NCBI GenBank assembly: GCA_028023455.1
Contig: JAQFVV010006271.1
Location: 2,234,987 to 2,298,986 of the forward strand
Source of the DNA: Epiperipatus broadwayi
Taxonomy: Eukaryota; Onychophora; Udeonychophora; Euonychophora; Peripatidae
Direction of reading: 5' to 3'
DNA length: 64,000 nucleotides
Shown here: positions 1 through 11,756 of the stretch, piece by piece
Layout: each line of letters opens with the position of its first letter
Position numbering within the stretch: position 1 is the stretch's first letter
Translations under genes and position numbers: made by a program
The notes under the pieces: generated by a model
The model's database searches: none
Told to the model about the DNA's origin: nothing
The model's input: only the letters and a program-made list of their open reading frames with translations

Positions 1-3000
1 TTGGTATGAACTATGTCTACTTTGAGGGAAAGTAAAAGGTTGGACTGGTTATATTTAAAATTCCGAAGGAACTAAGATGTAATTAGCAAAGCAAAATAAT
101 AATAAATGAATGGTTGTAGCTATAAATAGATAATGCCTTAGACATATATAGATAGATAGTGTATCACTAACAAAATTATAACTTAAATCCTGATTAAAAT
201 AATCAGCTCCCTGACATGAAAGGAAGTCCCCGAAACCTTAGGTCATCAATGAATGAATTATAAATTATATTATAAAAGGAAAGGCAATAATTAAAACTAA
301 AATATAAATTGTTTTCCACACTTTTATTAATAAGTTATTAAATAGTTTATGAAAGTTTACAAAATAAGACTATCTTTTAATTAACATAGACAGGGCATTG
401 AATATCAAACTCACTTCTGATGAAGTTTGACAATATAAAGCATAATAAATTATACATCAAATTTTTTTTTACTATTTTTGACAAATAAAAATATATATGT
501 ATGAAACATATACTGACAAAATGCTATAATAGATTTTACTTAATTGATTCACTAAAATTCTTTATTCTTTCAGAAATAATTACAGGGCTATTTTAAATTG
601 GAGGTAATAGTAAGATACTTTTAAAATAATTTCAATCATTCAAAATAAATTTATATATGATGTACAAAACTAAACGAGCTTTCTATTAATTAATTTACGG
701 GAAGTAAGCCTCCTGTAATGATTTTGACTGGAAAAATAAGAGGGAGAGAATTTAAAGTTAATAGCTCATTGAATTTTGTATTTGGAAATTTCAGTAAGTC
801 AAATATTCTAAATAAACCAAAAAATAATTTAATTTTGCCGCATCAAAATAATATGAGGTTTTTAGAAGAATTGATATTTTAAATTTAAGAGGAAAATTAA
901 AAGAGCATTTTAAACCAAGCCATATAAACATCACACAGATATATAAAATATAAATTAGTATTGATTTGGAAAACAAGTAAAATAGAATCAATGGCTTGCG
1001 GCGAATTGGACTTTACCTCAGAATCAATCAGTAGGCATTCCATGGCTTGAAATAGGCATTTATACAGTCAGATCATTTGCAGGCTTCCTCAACACAGACA
1101 GTCTCAGGTAGATGTTTAAAGCACTGGAAAGGCATGGATGGGCTGGTGGGACAGAGTTCCAGAAAGCAATGGTCAATCTTTTTAGCCAGTCATTCTTTAA
1201 TCATGATGTATTAAATCTAAACTACTCTCTTCAGTGAACTCTTCAAATAATTCTCTTCCTTATCAAATTTTCCACTATTTATGTGTTCTGGTCTTTATCT
1301 ATAGGATTGAATCTACAGTGACAACTGCCAATTGCAATCACTCTAAGTGTTTCTCTGAGGTTGGTGCCTGCTTTGGAGGGAAATCTATAATTCTGCATGA
1401 ACATGCCCCAAGGGTTGATTTGCTAATTAAAAAAAACAACAACAAGCATATTAAGTTTATCAGTCATTGTATTAATAAAGCCTATTTAATTAAGGTTTAG
1501 ATTAACAAAAATGTAGATTTTATTCAGAAAAATTTTAGGAATTTGGTACAATGACTTTCAAACTGATATTTGACATAAACTTAAATAGAAATTTACAAAA
1601 TATTTCTTACAAATATTACATTGTTTAAATAATTGATTCTCAAATGTACATTGATTAAAAGATAAATATAAAATGTTACCAACTGATTAATTGAAGAAAA
1701 ATGAACTTTAATAAAGAATTTGAAATATTTGTAACATTTTATAGATATCTAGGATTCAATTCAATTTAATAAAATAAACACAATATACATTTTTACAAAT
1801 ATAGAATAAATAAACTAATATAAAAAGGTTAGTTTTAATTATAAAATAAGATTAATGAAATATAAAAGATTATAATATTGCTTAAAATATACTACCACCT
1901 ATTATGAGATGGGTGTCAGTTAATAAAGATTGGGTTCAAACCCAGACTAGTGCTGATGACATTGGCACTAGGTGAAGCAGAACTATGTATTATATTTCCA
2001 GCTTCAGTACTATACTTGCTAACTATACTAAATAAATTTCCTTTAACGTTAACAAAAATTAATCATCCATCTGCAGCAGATTTACTAATAATACTAATCC
2101 TTTTATGTTAACATCTAAAGCTAGAAAGTAATTAAATTTTAAAACGCAACCTATCTTATAATACTATGATAATTTATTCAAAATCAACTTTGTTTATACA
2201 GAGAACACCAATAGTGCATTTCTCAAAGCATTCCTTTGAGCACAAGCAAATATCTAAAAAGACACTATTTTAATTTTTTCTCCCAAATCACCTATTTTTT
2301 AAGTATCATTAAATTAACTTTTTTCATTATGTTGTGCTACTTAAAACATTTATATAATTCTGGAGGTTTATGAATTATGCATTGACATGTGAGATGCAAC
2401 AAATGAATAAGCATTAATGTTATACATGGTTTCCTCAATATTTATTTGTTTATATAAAAGAAATGATTTACAGAGATAACTTTTTAAATTATATTGGTAA
2501 TACCAAACCTTTCATACCATTAATTATGACAAATAAAGCATTTTGAAAGGATCTGTTTCTGCCATGATTGAACAAGTTACAGCATGGAATAATCATTTGA
2601 TTGAGTTTTCAGTGATATAAATTCACAGTATATGTAAAAATATAATTTTGTATAGAATAACTGGATCTATATAATAGAAAAGGGTTTCATTGATTTATAA
2701 AAAACTACGATTTATAAAGGAATTTTTTTTATTAATATACTAATTAATAACATTAATTTTATATAATCTTTATAACATAATATGTGATAAAAGGATTAAT
2801 AGTTTGGGAATTTGATAAATTTGACAGAAAAAGGGAATAGTAACTTTGTTTGTATAATTTAGAAGCAAAAAAGGCAATAATAGTTTTGGGCGCATCCATA
2901 TAAATACTTTATTTACGCTTAATAAAATAGCACAAACATATCGGATAAATCTCATCTATTATTGTATAGGACTATAGGTAGTAAATGCTGCTCAGTGGTT

Positions 3001-3059
3001 GATGTGAAAGTTTCTATAAAGAACTGCTAAAACTTCAGTACTATTAAAATAACATGGAA
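1..3059. other. AT-rich intergenic DNA, no gene seen
   Basis: No open frame here has a recognisable domain. A slightly less AT-rich stretch at about 1000-1200 looks non-random but has no sustained frame. At 1932-1943 there is a perfect gggttcaaaccc, which fits a pol III B box, but no matching A box or tRNA fold was found upstream. The stretch is probably old repeat or intergenic DNA. Confidence 0.6.

Positions 3060-3092
<33 letters not shown>
3060..3092. repeat. (CA)n(TA)n compound microsatellite
   Basis: A run of CA dinucleotides passes directly into a TA run. It lies immediately upstream of the first copy of a ~230-bp duplicated block. Confidence 0.9.
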
Positions 3093-3332
3093 ATCAATAG
3101 ATGGAGCTTTACCAAAACCTCCAAAACAAACATATTCTGTTTACATAAACGTCAGAGTCAATATTCACTTTCTCTTTCATTTTGCTTCACCCTCAGATCA
3201 GTTGATTTCAAGTTGATTTGCTCTTATCAGTGAAGGACAGAAGTTAGAAACTAGACCTAAACATTAACTTCAAGTGTTTATGCAAAACGTTTCTATCAGT
3301 TTGCAAGCATGAATTTTTTAGACACGTTAATG
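3093..3332. repeat. Direct repeat, copy 1 of a ~230-bp block
   Basis: The block starts at atcaatagatggagcttta and runs to the tttttagac..gttaatg end. It recurs at 3508-3738 with scattered substitutions and a small deletion near its start. No coding frame is shared. It is probably a fragment of a dispersed repeat duplicated locally. Confidence 0.85.
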
Positions 3333-3507
3333 TCTTCAAACTCAGCCTACCAAACCAGATAGCTATATGGGTCTGATATCAGTTCAGTTTCTCCACATTG
3401 TCAAAGCTTCTGCAATCTAAATCATTGCAAGAAAACTTTAAAGGTACATTTATGAAAAACAAACACAAGTTTTATATACGTAAAAACTTGTATCGCTTGT
3501 ATTAATG

Positions 3508-3738
3508 ATCAATAGATGGAGCTTTATCAAAACAAGTGTATTCTGTTTACATAAATGTCAGAGTCAATGTTCACTGTCTCTTTCATTTTGCTCCACCCTC
3601 AGATCAGCTGATTTCAAGCTGATTTACTCTCATCAGTGAAGAACAGGAGTTAGAAACTAGACCTAAACATTAACTCCAAGCATTTATGCAAAACATTTCT
3701 ATCAGTTTGCAAGCATGAATTTTTTAGACATGTTAATG
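3508..3738. repeat. Direct repeat, copy 2 of a ~230-bp block
   Basis: This is the second copy of the block at 3093-3332, separated from it by about 175 bases. The two copies keep the order of all landmark words, such as the ctcagatcag..tgatttcaag segment and the final tttgcaagcatgaatttttt segment. Confidence 0.85.
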
Positions 3739-4076
3739 TTTGTTTTTCATATATATATATATGAGCAATTTAAAAGTATTGCAGTTTGTAATGTTATAAT
3801 TGACTATTTATTAGTATGCATTACAGTGACATGATTATTTCATGTTTAAAGAGGTTTATTTAAACTTCATTGTAACAATATTTTATACTCTATAGTCAAG
3901 TTGCAATCTTTAAGTGTCTATATATATTCAATGGACCAGTAGTAAGAATGGATTTCCATTCTTGATATTAAAAGGTGTGAAGGTCACCTTGACAGCAGTG
4001 AGAAATATTGATTACTATTTTTACTGTGAATGTTTAGGTGGTTACTGGCTGGTATCTAATATATATATATATATAT

Positions 4077-6089
4077 TGTAACCGGACCCCCATACAACCC
4101 TTTTATTACGTCAGTTGTAACAATTTTCTGATGAGCATGCTGTAGGAAGAAACTATCAATTGACATTCCTAATGCAGATGTTAATGCCTCCTACAACAAT
4201 ATTTCCTGCTCATCAGAGGATGTAGTACCATAAAGACTGGAAACATCTAAATATTTCTATGTTTGGTTTCCCAAAAAGCACCATTAGAGTTCCATCTCAC
4301 TACAACCTGATTTGGGTAGGTCTAGTTATGTCAGACGTAGCTCAGAAGGCATGAGATTCTCATGAACCAGTGCTATAACTGATGAGTGATGCAATAAAAC
4401 AAAACAAAATCGAACAACTGGATAACCAATTTAATTTTTAGTAACAAAAAAAATATTATTAAATAACAATTAATTAGCAATTTCTAACGAAGTTCATTTT
4501 TATCCACATGATAATTCATTTTCATTTTACTTATGAAAGAGCTAGAAGCAGTTCTTTTTTCTTTATCAATAGTTTATTTACAAGTTCATTTATGAGAAGA
4601 CGTTTAGAAACAGTCTAATTCAATAATAGTTCATTTCTGAATTCTTTTATGAGAAGAAGCTTGGAAATATTCTAATTCAACAATAGTTCATTTTGAATTC
4701 ATTTATGAGAAGAAGCTTGGAAATATTCTAATTCAACAATAGTTCATTTTGAATTCATTTAAGAGAAGCTTGGGAGCAGTCAAGCATTTATGATTTATAC
4801 AGCATTTCATTATTCTATGAATTATTATTGATTGGTAAACATTTAAACTCAGCAATTCTTGGCTTGTGGAGCATTTATCATTTAGTAATTAAAGTATTTC
4901 TAATTTAGTCAAATATAAAAGTATATTCACACACATAAACTCTGTTTGGCTTGTGGAGCATTTATAATTTAGTCAAATATAAAAGTATATTCATATACAT
5001 AAACTCTGTTTGGCTTGTGGAGCATTTATCATTTAGTAATTAAAGCATTTCTAATTTAGTCAAATATAAAGGTATATTCATACACATAAACTCTGTTTGG
5101 CTTGTGGAGCATTTATGATTTAGTCAAATATAAAAGTATATTCATATACATAAACTCTGTTTGGCTTGTGGAGCATTTATAATTTAGTCAAATATAAAAG
5201 TATATTCATATACATAAACTCTGTTTGGCTTGTGGAGCATTTATGATTTAGTAATTAAAGCATTTCTAATTTATATAGTAAATACGTCCAAATATTTTTA
5301 TAAATAAATTTGCGTGTAGCTATTTCATAACTTCACTTTATAACGTATGATAAACATGTCTTAATATTTTACAAAACAAATTCTATGTAATTATTTCATA
5401 ACTTCACTTTATAATGTATGATAAACATGTTTTAATATTTTATAAAAACAAATTCTATGTAATTATTTCATAACTTCACTTTATAACGTATGATAAAGAT
5501 GTTTTAATATTTTATAACATAATTACCTTCCAGTTTTGCAGTCTAGTTTATTCAAAAAGAAGGCGGGTTATTTCATCTATGGAAAGTCATGGCACAGCGT
5601 GGAGAGAGTGAAGCCGCTAAATTACCCCATTGTTATTATCATTCCTCTAGCAAAGTTTTCTTTTTCCATTTTCACGTTTTGCTAAAGCTATATTTTAATA
5701 TGTCAAAAGAATTAAGTAATACACTTTTTTTTTTAAAAAAAAAATTAATATGTTCTGCCTCTCTGTGTAAAATGAGAGAGAGAAAAAAAAATTCTTTTCT
5801 TCCGACGACGTGCCTAATTTGAATACAGCCTCAGTTTAACTCAAGTATCTTTTCTCTTTTTCTTTTTAATGATTGGATAATTAATTTCTTTTTCTTTTTT
5901 TTATTGAGACAGATAAAAAAAATAAGATGACTTAACATTTTATTCAAATCTATCAATCACAAAATTAAAAATATGATTTTTTTAAACAAATCAAAATTTA
6001 TTGCGTTCCCAATTAGACTGAATCACGCTAGACATTTTTGAATGGGGGGGTCTTTGAATATTTATATGAGAAACAGCATATCTGTTTCA
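4077..6089 (-). repeat. Element A 3' LTR (minus orientation), 2013 bp
   Basis: This copy is almost identical to 8459-10416. It is about 55 bp longer because it holds six rather than five of the ggcttgtggagcattta units at about 4861-5270. Other changes are single bases, for example ccggacccc against ccagacccc at the start. The difference in unit number shows unequal repeat turnover since insertion or during reverse transcription. Confidence 0.92.
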
Positions 6090-6101
6090 TTACCCCTCAC
6101 C
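6090..6101 (-). promoter_or_regulatory. Polypurine tract of element A
   Basis: Read on the minus strand, GGTGAGGGGTAA directly abuts the TG of the left LTR. A purine-rich run here is where plus-strand DNA synthesis would be primed, and its position fixes the element's orientation. It is short and has one T at each third, so the call is moderate. Confidence 0.6.
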
Positions 6102-6667
6102 AAATTTTGGGATAAAATCGCCTGGAAGTACGATTTCATTCCATATATTATACACATTATTTCTCAGTACTGCCTGGTTTTAGATATGCTGATGAATGGG
6201 TAAGATGAGGTGGAAAAGTGAATACATGAACCATAGCCTCCAATGCTGGGACAAATAGATGGCCAAGCACAAACTACCACTACACACTGCCTCATGACGT
6301 CATGAGAAAATATCTCATTTTTAAGCACTACCTCTCTTGTACCTAGAAGTATCATCCAACCAAGAATAGGAGCCAGAGAAAAAAAATCAATTTGGCACTC
6401 AGCCAACCCTGCTCAGCTTCGGTGAGTCTTAGGGGCTATCATTTGGCCTATCCATGAGACCTATATATACGCACTGCTGGACTACTCTGGAAGCACAACA
6501 TCCAGGTCTGGATAGTGCCGAGCATATACTTCAGAGCATCATAACACAATGCATCCAAGCAGCTCCGCTCAATCATCCACCATCTCAACATGAAAAACAC
6601 AAGTTCATGCATCACTACATCACGCTCACAAATCCTTTTTCATCAGCTATCTCTATTTTATTCTGAA
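6102..6667 (-). other. 3' non-coding interior of element A
   Basis: This stretch lies between the stop of the gag-like ORF and the polypurine tract. An 80-codon frame at 6164-6406 has no recognisable domain and is not called. At 6424-6445 the words gagtcttaggggctatcatt match a motif repeated in the leader of element B near 60889. Confidence 0.5.
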
Positions 6668-8041
6668 TTATAACTGCAACCTGGTTTGGAGAGACTGAGG
6701 ATCATGATCAGTTCTCCTATAGTCCTCTTTTATATTATGAGGTGATATACTTCTGGATCGTCTCTTTGTTGAAAATTTATCATGTTTAACATTACTGTGG
6801 TGTCTTGCTTCTTGTTCTTTTCTCTGCGGTTCAGTAGTTGTACCCACACTTTTTTGCAGGTTATCATCACTGTTTGATCTTCTAATTATACGCGTCCGAT
6901 ATGGACCATGAATACCATCTGTGAATTTTTTCCTGTTCCTCTTCCATGGTGGTACTTCATTTTTACATAAAAGTTTCCTTTTAAATGGTTCTTTTGCCAT
7001 AGTAATTATTTTTTTGGTATTTGTAAAGGTTTCTTGTTGTTTAATTTCTTTCACACTGATAAATCCCGAGTTTTCAGATTCCTTTTTGGTGTCTTTTCCT
7101 GCGTAAGCAGCTATATTTTTAATAACTGTCTTTATATATTTTTTTTCTGTACTCAATTTTTGATTTGAGTTTATTAAGCTTTTGTTTATAATTTTTATAT
7201 ATGGCTGAGGACTAACACACTTTTCTTTCCATATTATGGTTTCTTTCTCTATCTCCTTTACTATTTCATAGCATATATCAGACAATTTTTCTGAAACATT
7301 TTTTTCTATATTGGACAGTCCCTTTGTTATATTTTGATTATGTTCATTTTCACGTTTTTCATCTTCTTGAAGATCAGAAGATTTTAATTTTGCTTTATTA
7401 GATTCATTTTCATCCATTTGAAACTCTTTTACTGTATTTGATACAATTTCATTCTCAGCTCCTGTATATACTGTTTCTTTATTTTCAATTTTAGAGGTAT
7501 ATTCCATAATCAGAAGTTTTCCTGAAGGTAGACTGACAATTTCAAGATCACTCTTTGTAATTTCAATTTCTTCTTTTTTAACAATCTCAAATTTTGCTTC
7601 ATCAGTAATAGGATATTCAATTTGTGATTCCTTTAAAATGTCTTTGGTTGGAAATTTCAAAGTCTCTTCCTCATCCAATTTTTTAGACTGAGTTATTTTT
7701 TTCATTAACTGGTTGAACTTTTTATTCTGTTTTTCCACTGCTTCTTTAATTCGTTTTTCTATTCTTTGGTTTGCTTCTATTGCTTGCTTGTTATATTCTT
7801 CTCTTTGTTTGATATCTTCTTCTCTTTGTTTATCCCATTTTTGGTTATATTCTTCTCTTTGTTTATCCCATTTTTGGTTATATTCTTCTCTTTGTTTGAT
7901 ATCTTCTTCTCTTTGTTTATCCCATTTTTGGTTATCTTCTTCTCTTTGTTTATCCTCTTTTTCTATTCGTTCTTTCACCATATCTAATAGCTGCTTTAAC
8001 ATGGCTACCTTTTCTGTTTCCTGAGTTTCTACATTCACCAT
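6668..8041 (-). CDS. Gag-like coiled-coil protein of element A (457 aa)
   Basis: This intact frame is the only protein in element A. Its place just after the leader and PBS side matches gag of LTR retroelements, so a structural, RNA-packaging role is inferred. Residues 1-120 are strongly charged and look like a coiled coil. The word KQREE recurs at residues 31, 42, 49, 60, 71 and 78, within units such as KQREEYNQKWD. The middle is Glu/Lys-rich and acidic. From about residue 360 the tail is basic, with RRSRSIS-like Arg/Ser motifs that could bind RNA. No CCHC zinc knuckle, protease or RT motif is visible. I do not recognise a named family. The Met at 8041 is the first in frame and lies about 417 bases inside the LTR boundary. 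Confidence 0.75.
   Translation of the reverse strand: MVNVETQETEKVAMLKQLLDMVKERIEKEDKQREEDNQKWDKQREEDIKQREEYNQKWDKQREEYNQKWDKQREEDIKQREEYNKQAIEANQRIEKRIKEAVEKQNKKFNQLMKKITQSKKLDEEETLKFPTKDILKESQIEYPITDEAKFEIVKKEEIEITKSDLEIVSLPSGKLLIMEYTSKIENKETVYTGAENEIVSNTVKEFQMDENESNKAKLKSSDLQEDEKRENEHNQNITKGLSNIEKNVSEKLSDICYEIVKEIEKETIIWKEKCVSPQPYIKIINKSLINSNQKLSTEKKYIKTVIKNIAAYAGKDTKKESENSGFISVKEIKQQETFTNTKKIITMAKEPFKRKLLCKNEVPPWKRNRKKFTDGIHGPYRTRIIRRSNSDDNLQKSVGTTTEPQRKEQEARHHSNVKHDKFSTKRRSRSISPHNIKEDYRRTDHDPQSLQTRLQL
7795..7957 (-). repeat. Short in-frame tandem repeats in the element A ORF
   Basis: The DNA words ttcttctctttgtttatccc and atttttggttatattcttct alternate several times. They encode the six KQREE blocks. 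The units are near-identical at DNA level and keep frame, so the array expanded recently and is tolerated by the protein. Confidence 0.85.
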
Positions 8042-8245
8042 TTTTCCTTTGTTTTCTGACTTAGTAAGCTTCTCTCTCCATCCACACCATGACCTTACTC
8101 CATCTTCTTTGAAATGCCTGTTTCATTCTTTATGCCATTCATTTTGTGTTTTTCTTTTAGACTTTTATTTTTCCATCCTTCCTGAACAAATTACATCACT
8201 ACATCATATGCACTGTTCATATCACAGAATCGTGATCTGCTTATG

Positions 8246-8458
8246 CCTATGAGTAGGCTAGCTAGATCGGATCTCACAGTAGGGTGGCAAATTAACTGGC
8301 CTATGAGTAGGCTAGCCAGATAAGGCCTCACAGTAAGGCGGCAAATGTAACTGGAGCCTATAGGTCAGTTAGCCAGGTAAAGCCTCACAGTTGGATGACA
8401 ATGTAATAGGTGCCTATGGTTAGGCTAGCTGGATAAAGCCTCACAGTTGGACGACAAA
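8246..8458 (-). repeat. Four-unit LTR-end/PBS array of element A
   Basis: Four ~55-bp units start at about 8246, 8300, 8357 and 8413. Each begins cctat, passes through ggctagc.. and gcctcacagt, and ends ..gcaaatgtaac or a close variant. On the minus strand each reads as an LTR-like end (..TTACA), then TTTG.CG.C.., then ACTGTGAGGC. The last unit abuts the real LTR, where TTTGTCGTCCAACTGTGAGG is the PBS position. That word resembles the PBS for tRNA-Lys (TGGCGCCCAACGTGGGGC), with mismatches and one inserted base. The array therefore repeats the LTR-end plus PBS junction itself. Confidence 0.75.
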
Positions 8459-10416
8459 TGTAACCAGACCCCCATACAACCCTTTTATTATGTCAGTTGT
8501 AACAATTTTCTGATGAGCAGGCTGTAGGAAGAAACTATCAATTGACATTCCTAATGCAGATGTTAATGCCTCCTACAACAATATTTCCTGCTCATCAGAG
8601 GATGTAGTACCATAAAGACTGGAAACATCTAAATATTTCTATGTTTGGTTTCCCAAAAAGCACCATTAGAGTTCCGTCTCACTACAACCTGATTTGGGTA
8701 GGTCTAGTTATGTCAGACATAGCTCAGAAGGCATGAGATTCTCATGAACCAGTGCTATAACTGATGAGTGATGCAATAAAACAAAACAAAATCAGACAAC
8801 TGGATAACCAATTTAATTTTTAGTAACAAAAAAAAAAATTTATTAAATAACAATTAATTAGCAATTTCTAACGAAGTTCATTTTTATCCACATGATAATT
8901 CATTTTCATTTTACTTATGAAAGAGCTAGAAGCAGTTCTTTTTTCTTTATCAATAGTTTATTTACAAGTTCATTTATGAGAAGACGTTTGGAAACAGTCT
9001 AATTCAATAATAGTTCATTTCTGAATTCCTTTATGAGAAGAAGCTTGGAAATATTCTAATTCAACAATAGTTCATTTTGAATTCATTTATGAGAAGAAGC
9101 TTGGAAATATTCTAATTCAACAATAGTTCATTTTGAATTCATTTAAGAGAAGAAGCTTGGGAGCAGTCAAGCATTTATGATTTATACAGCATTTCATTAT
9201 TCTATGAATTATTATTGATTGGTAAACATTTAAACTCAGCAATTCTTGGCTTGTGGAGCATTTATCATTTAGTAATTAAAGTATTTCTAATTTAGTCAAA
9301 TATAAAAGTATATTCACACACATAAACTCTGTTTGGCTTGTGGAGCATTTATAATTTAGTCAAATATAAAAGTATATTCATATACATAAACTCTGTTTGG
9401 CTTGTGGAGCATTTATCATTTAGTAATTAAAGCATTTCTAATTTAGTCAAATATAAAGGTATATTCATACACATAAACTCTGTTTGGCTTGTGGAGCATT
9501 TATAATTTAGTCAAATATAAAAGTATATTCATATACATAAACTCTGTTTGGCTTGTGGAGCATTTATGATTTAGTAATTAAAGCATTTCTAATTTATATA
9601 GTAAATACGTCCAAATATTTTTATAAATAAATTTGCGTGTAGCTATTTCATAACTTCACTTTATAACGTATGATAAACATGTCTTAATATTTTACAAAAC
9701 AAATTCTATGTAATTATTTCATAACTTCACTTTATAACATATGATAAACATGTTTTAATATTTTATAAAAACAAATTCTATGTAATTATTTCATAACTTC
9801 ACTTTATAACGTATGATAAAGATGTTTTAATATTTTATAACATAATTACCTTCCAGTTTTGCAGTCTAGTTTATTCAAAAAGAAGGTGGGTTATTTCATC
9901 TATGGAAAGTCATGGCACAGCGTGGAGAGAGTGAAGCCGCTAAATTACCCCATTGTTATTATCATTCCTCTAGCAAAGTTTTCTTTTTCCATTTTCACGT
10001 TTTGCTAAAGCTATATTTTAATATGTCAAAAGAATTAAGTAATACACTTTTTTTTTAAAAAAAAAAAATTAATATGTTCTGCCTCTCTGTGTAAAACGAG
10101 AGAGAGAAAAAAAAATTCTTTTCTTCCGACGACGTGCCTAATTTGAATACTGCCTCAGTTTAACTCAAGTATCTTTTCTCTTTTTCTTTTTAATGATTGG
10201 ATAATTAATTTCTTTTCCTTTTTTTTATTGAGACAGATAAAAAAAAATAAGATGACTTAACATTTTATTCAAATCTATCAATCACAAAATTAAAAATATG
10301 ATTTTTTTAAACAAATCAAAATTTATTGCATTGCCAATTAGACTGAATCACGCTAGACATTTTTGAATGGGGGGGGGTCTTTGAATATTTATATGAGAAA
10401 CAGCATATCTGTTTCA
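8459..10416 (-). repeat. Element A 5' LTR (minus orientation), 1958 bp
   Basis: On the plus strand it runs from TGTAACCAGACCCCC to ..CATATCTGTTTCA and is followed by (AT)n. It is the upstream LTR because the PBS-like array touches it. It holds three internal tandem families: ~45-bp units with the word gagaagaagcttgg, five ~64-88-bp units beginning ggcttgtggagcattta, and three ~70-bp units around ataacttcactttataac. Such long, internally repetitive LTRs are unusual. Its base differences from the left LTR are scattered single substitutions. Confidence 0.92.
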
Positions 10417-10436
10417 ATATATATATATATATATAT

Positions 10437-11220
10437 AAAGATATCTTCTGCAGGGTACATACGTGTTAAAAAATTTAAATATTAATACATCTAAGTCATC
10501 TACTGGGTGATAAGATAGAAAGACAGTTGGAGGGGCACTACAATCACTGATTTAAAAAAAAAAAACCTTAAAGATTCATCAATAGCAAAAATGTTAAATT
10601 AAAAATGTTTTTTAAAAAAAATATTTCCAAATAGGAAGAAATTTGCATGTATCATCTCATTTATTGATACAATCTGACCTTTTAAGTATCTCAAGGGCTT
10701 CTCTGATTATACACTGGTAGAGATTATCACACCTGGATCTGATCCAGATATAAAATCAATTTTATGACCTGAATCTAATGTATGGAGTGAGAGTGCTGCT
10801 GTTGATGAGTGTTGTTTAACTGCATTAGCATGTTCATCTCTCCTAACACTGATGCAATGATTACTCATACCTATGTCAGAAGCTTTACAGTTTTCACATG
10901 AGATTTCATAAACACCACCAGATTCAAGAAGAGTTGAATTTTGAGGCTTGGTTATTATATTGCTTATCTTTTGATGAGTAGAAAGCACTGTATTTATATT
11001 ATAGCATTTTAATATATAGCCAATACTGTCTGTAGTTCTTTTTACAATGGAACACAAATCCTAATAACTTATTTATCTTCTTTTTTCCTGTTTAGTCAAT
11101 TTTGGACTTGAAATAAGGCTTTTTAAATAAATTTATTATTATAATTATTTGCTAAAAAACACTATTAGGTATGATTTATTTCTTCTTTCAGATGTGACTA
11201 TTAATTGCTTTATTTAAAAG
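10437..11220 (-). pseudogene. Penelope-like element remnant with GIY-YIG domain
   Basis: The best frame (10707-11057) encodes the C-terminal GIY-YIG endonuclease of a Penelope-like retroelement. GVYEISC is the GIY strand, followed by KASDIGMSN, ISVRRDEH and SGHKIDF. Homologous copies at 53.2-54.5 kb carry YIG where this copy has DIG, so the second catalytic-motif tyrosine is lost here. Upstream, near 11060-11215, the reverse-transcriptase linker is recognisable in broken frames. The element is 5'-truncated. Its 3' end (..ttaacacgtatgtaccc on the minus strand) abuts the (AT)n beside element A. Confidence 0.8.
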
Positions 11221-11233
11221 AGTTTTGGCTATG

Positions 11234-11238
<5 letters not shown>

Positions 11239-11311
<73 letters not shown>
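11239..11311. repeat. (TA)n microsatellite
   Basis: About 36 TA units lie exactly between the Penelope-like remnant and the 3' end of the RTE LINE, so it is the shared boundary of two elements. Confidence 0.95.
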
Positions 11312-11313
<2 letters not shown>

Positions 11314-11756
11314 TCAACCATTATCAATCCACTGCAAGATGAACATTTCTCCAAGTTCAATCAATCTTCTCTGATCTTTAGCTTCTCCTCTCCACATCAC
11401 CCCTGCATACTTTCTTCTTTCATTCATCCATCTAACATGTGGACTTTTTCTGGGTCTTTTACAATCTCTTGAAATCCAGTTTAAGATTTCAATTGTCCAC
11501 CTATTATCATCTCTTCTAGCAACATGTCCAGTGCAACTCCACTTTAATCGTTTAATTTATTCAATGAGGGCAGTAACATCTGTTTGTTCTTTTACCCATA
11601 TATTGCGTTTTCGATTTCTTCTTGTTATTCCCAACATGCATCTCTCCATACTTCTTTGAGTGATCTGAAGTCTCTATATGGCTCTTCTGTTAAGTGTCCA
11701 AGTCTCAGATCCATAAGTAAGAACTGGTAAAACACAATTGTTAAAAACCTTCCTTT

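Larger units (their letters stand above)
4077..10416 (-). mobile_element. Element A: complete LTR retroelement, gag-like ORF only
   Basis: Two direct repeats of about 2 kb flank a 2.37-kb interior. Each repeat begins TGTAACC and ends GTTTCA, so the TG..CA rule holds. Both outer flanks are (AT)n, so any target duplication is some number of AT bases and cannot be sized. The only long frame is on the minus strand. A purine run lies beside the left LTR and PBS-like units beside the right LTR, so the element reads right to left. No protease, reverse transcriptase, RNase H or integrase frame is present, so it must be mobilised in trans. LTR divergence is low by eye, about 1 percent plus one repeat-unit difference, which implies recent insertion. 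Confidence 0.92.

Noticed and set aside
1234-1500. 88-codon ORF as a gene
   Set aside because: No domain is recognisable and it lacks any supporting context. The Lys/Asn-rich end is typical of random AT-rich frames.
4861-5270. Regularly spaced repeats that could suggest a CRISPR array
   Set aside because: The sequence between repeats is itself repeated, unit lengths vary, and the array lies inside an LTR of an animal genome.
5589-5822. 77-codon ORF as a gene
   Set aside because: It lies wholly inside the element A LTR and the second LTR copy changes its frame in the A and T runs.
7713-8024. Plus-strand ORF over the element A gene
   Set aside because: It is the antisense shadow of the tandem KQREE coding repeats.
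8511-8545. CTGATGAG..GAAAC in the element A LTR, resembling a hammerhead core
   Set aside because: The bases between the two core words cannot form stem II. The word instead pairs with a downstream cctgctcatcag as a simple hairpin.
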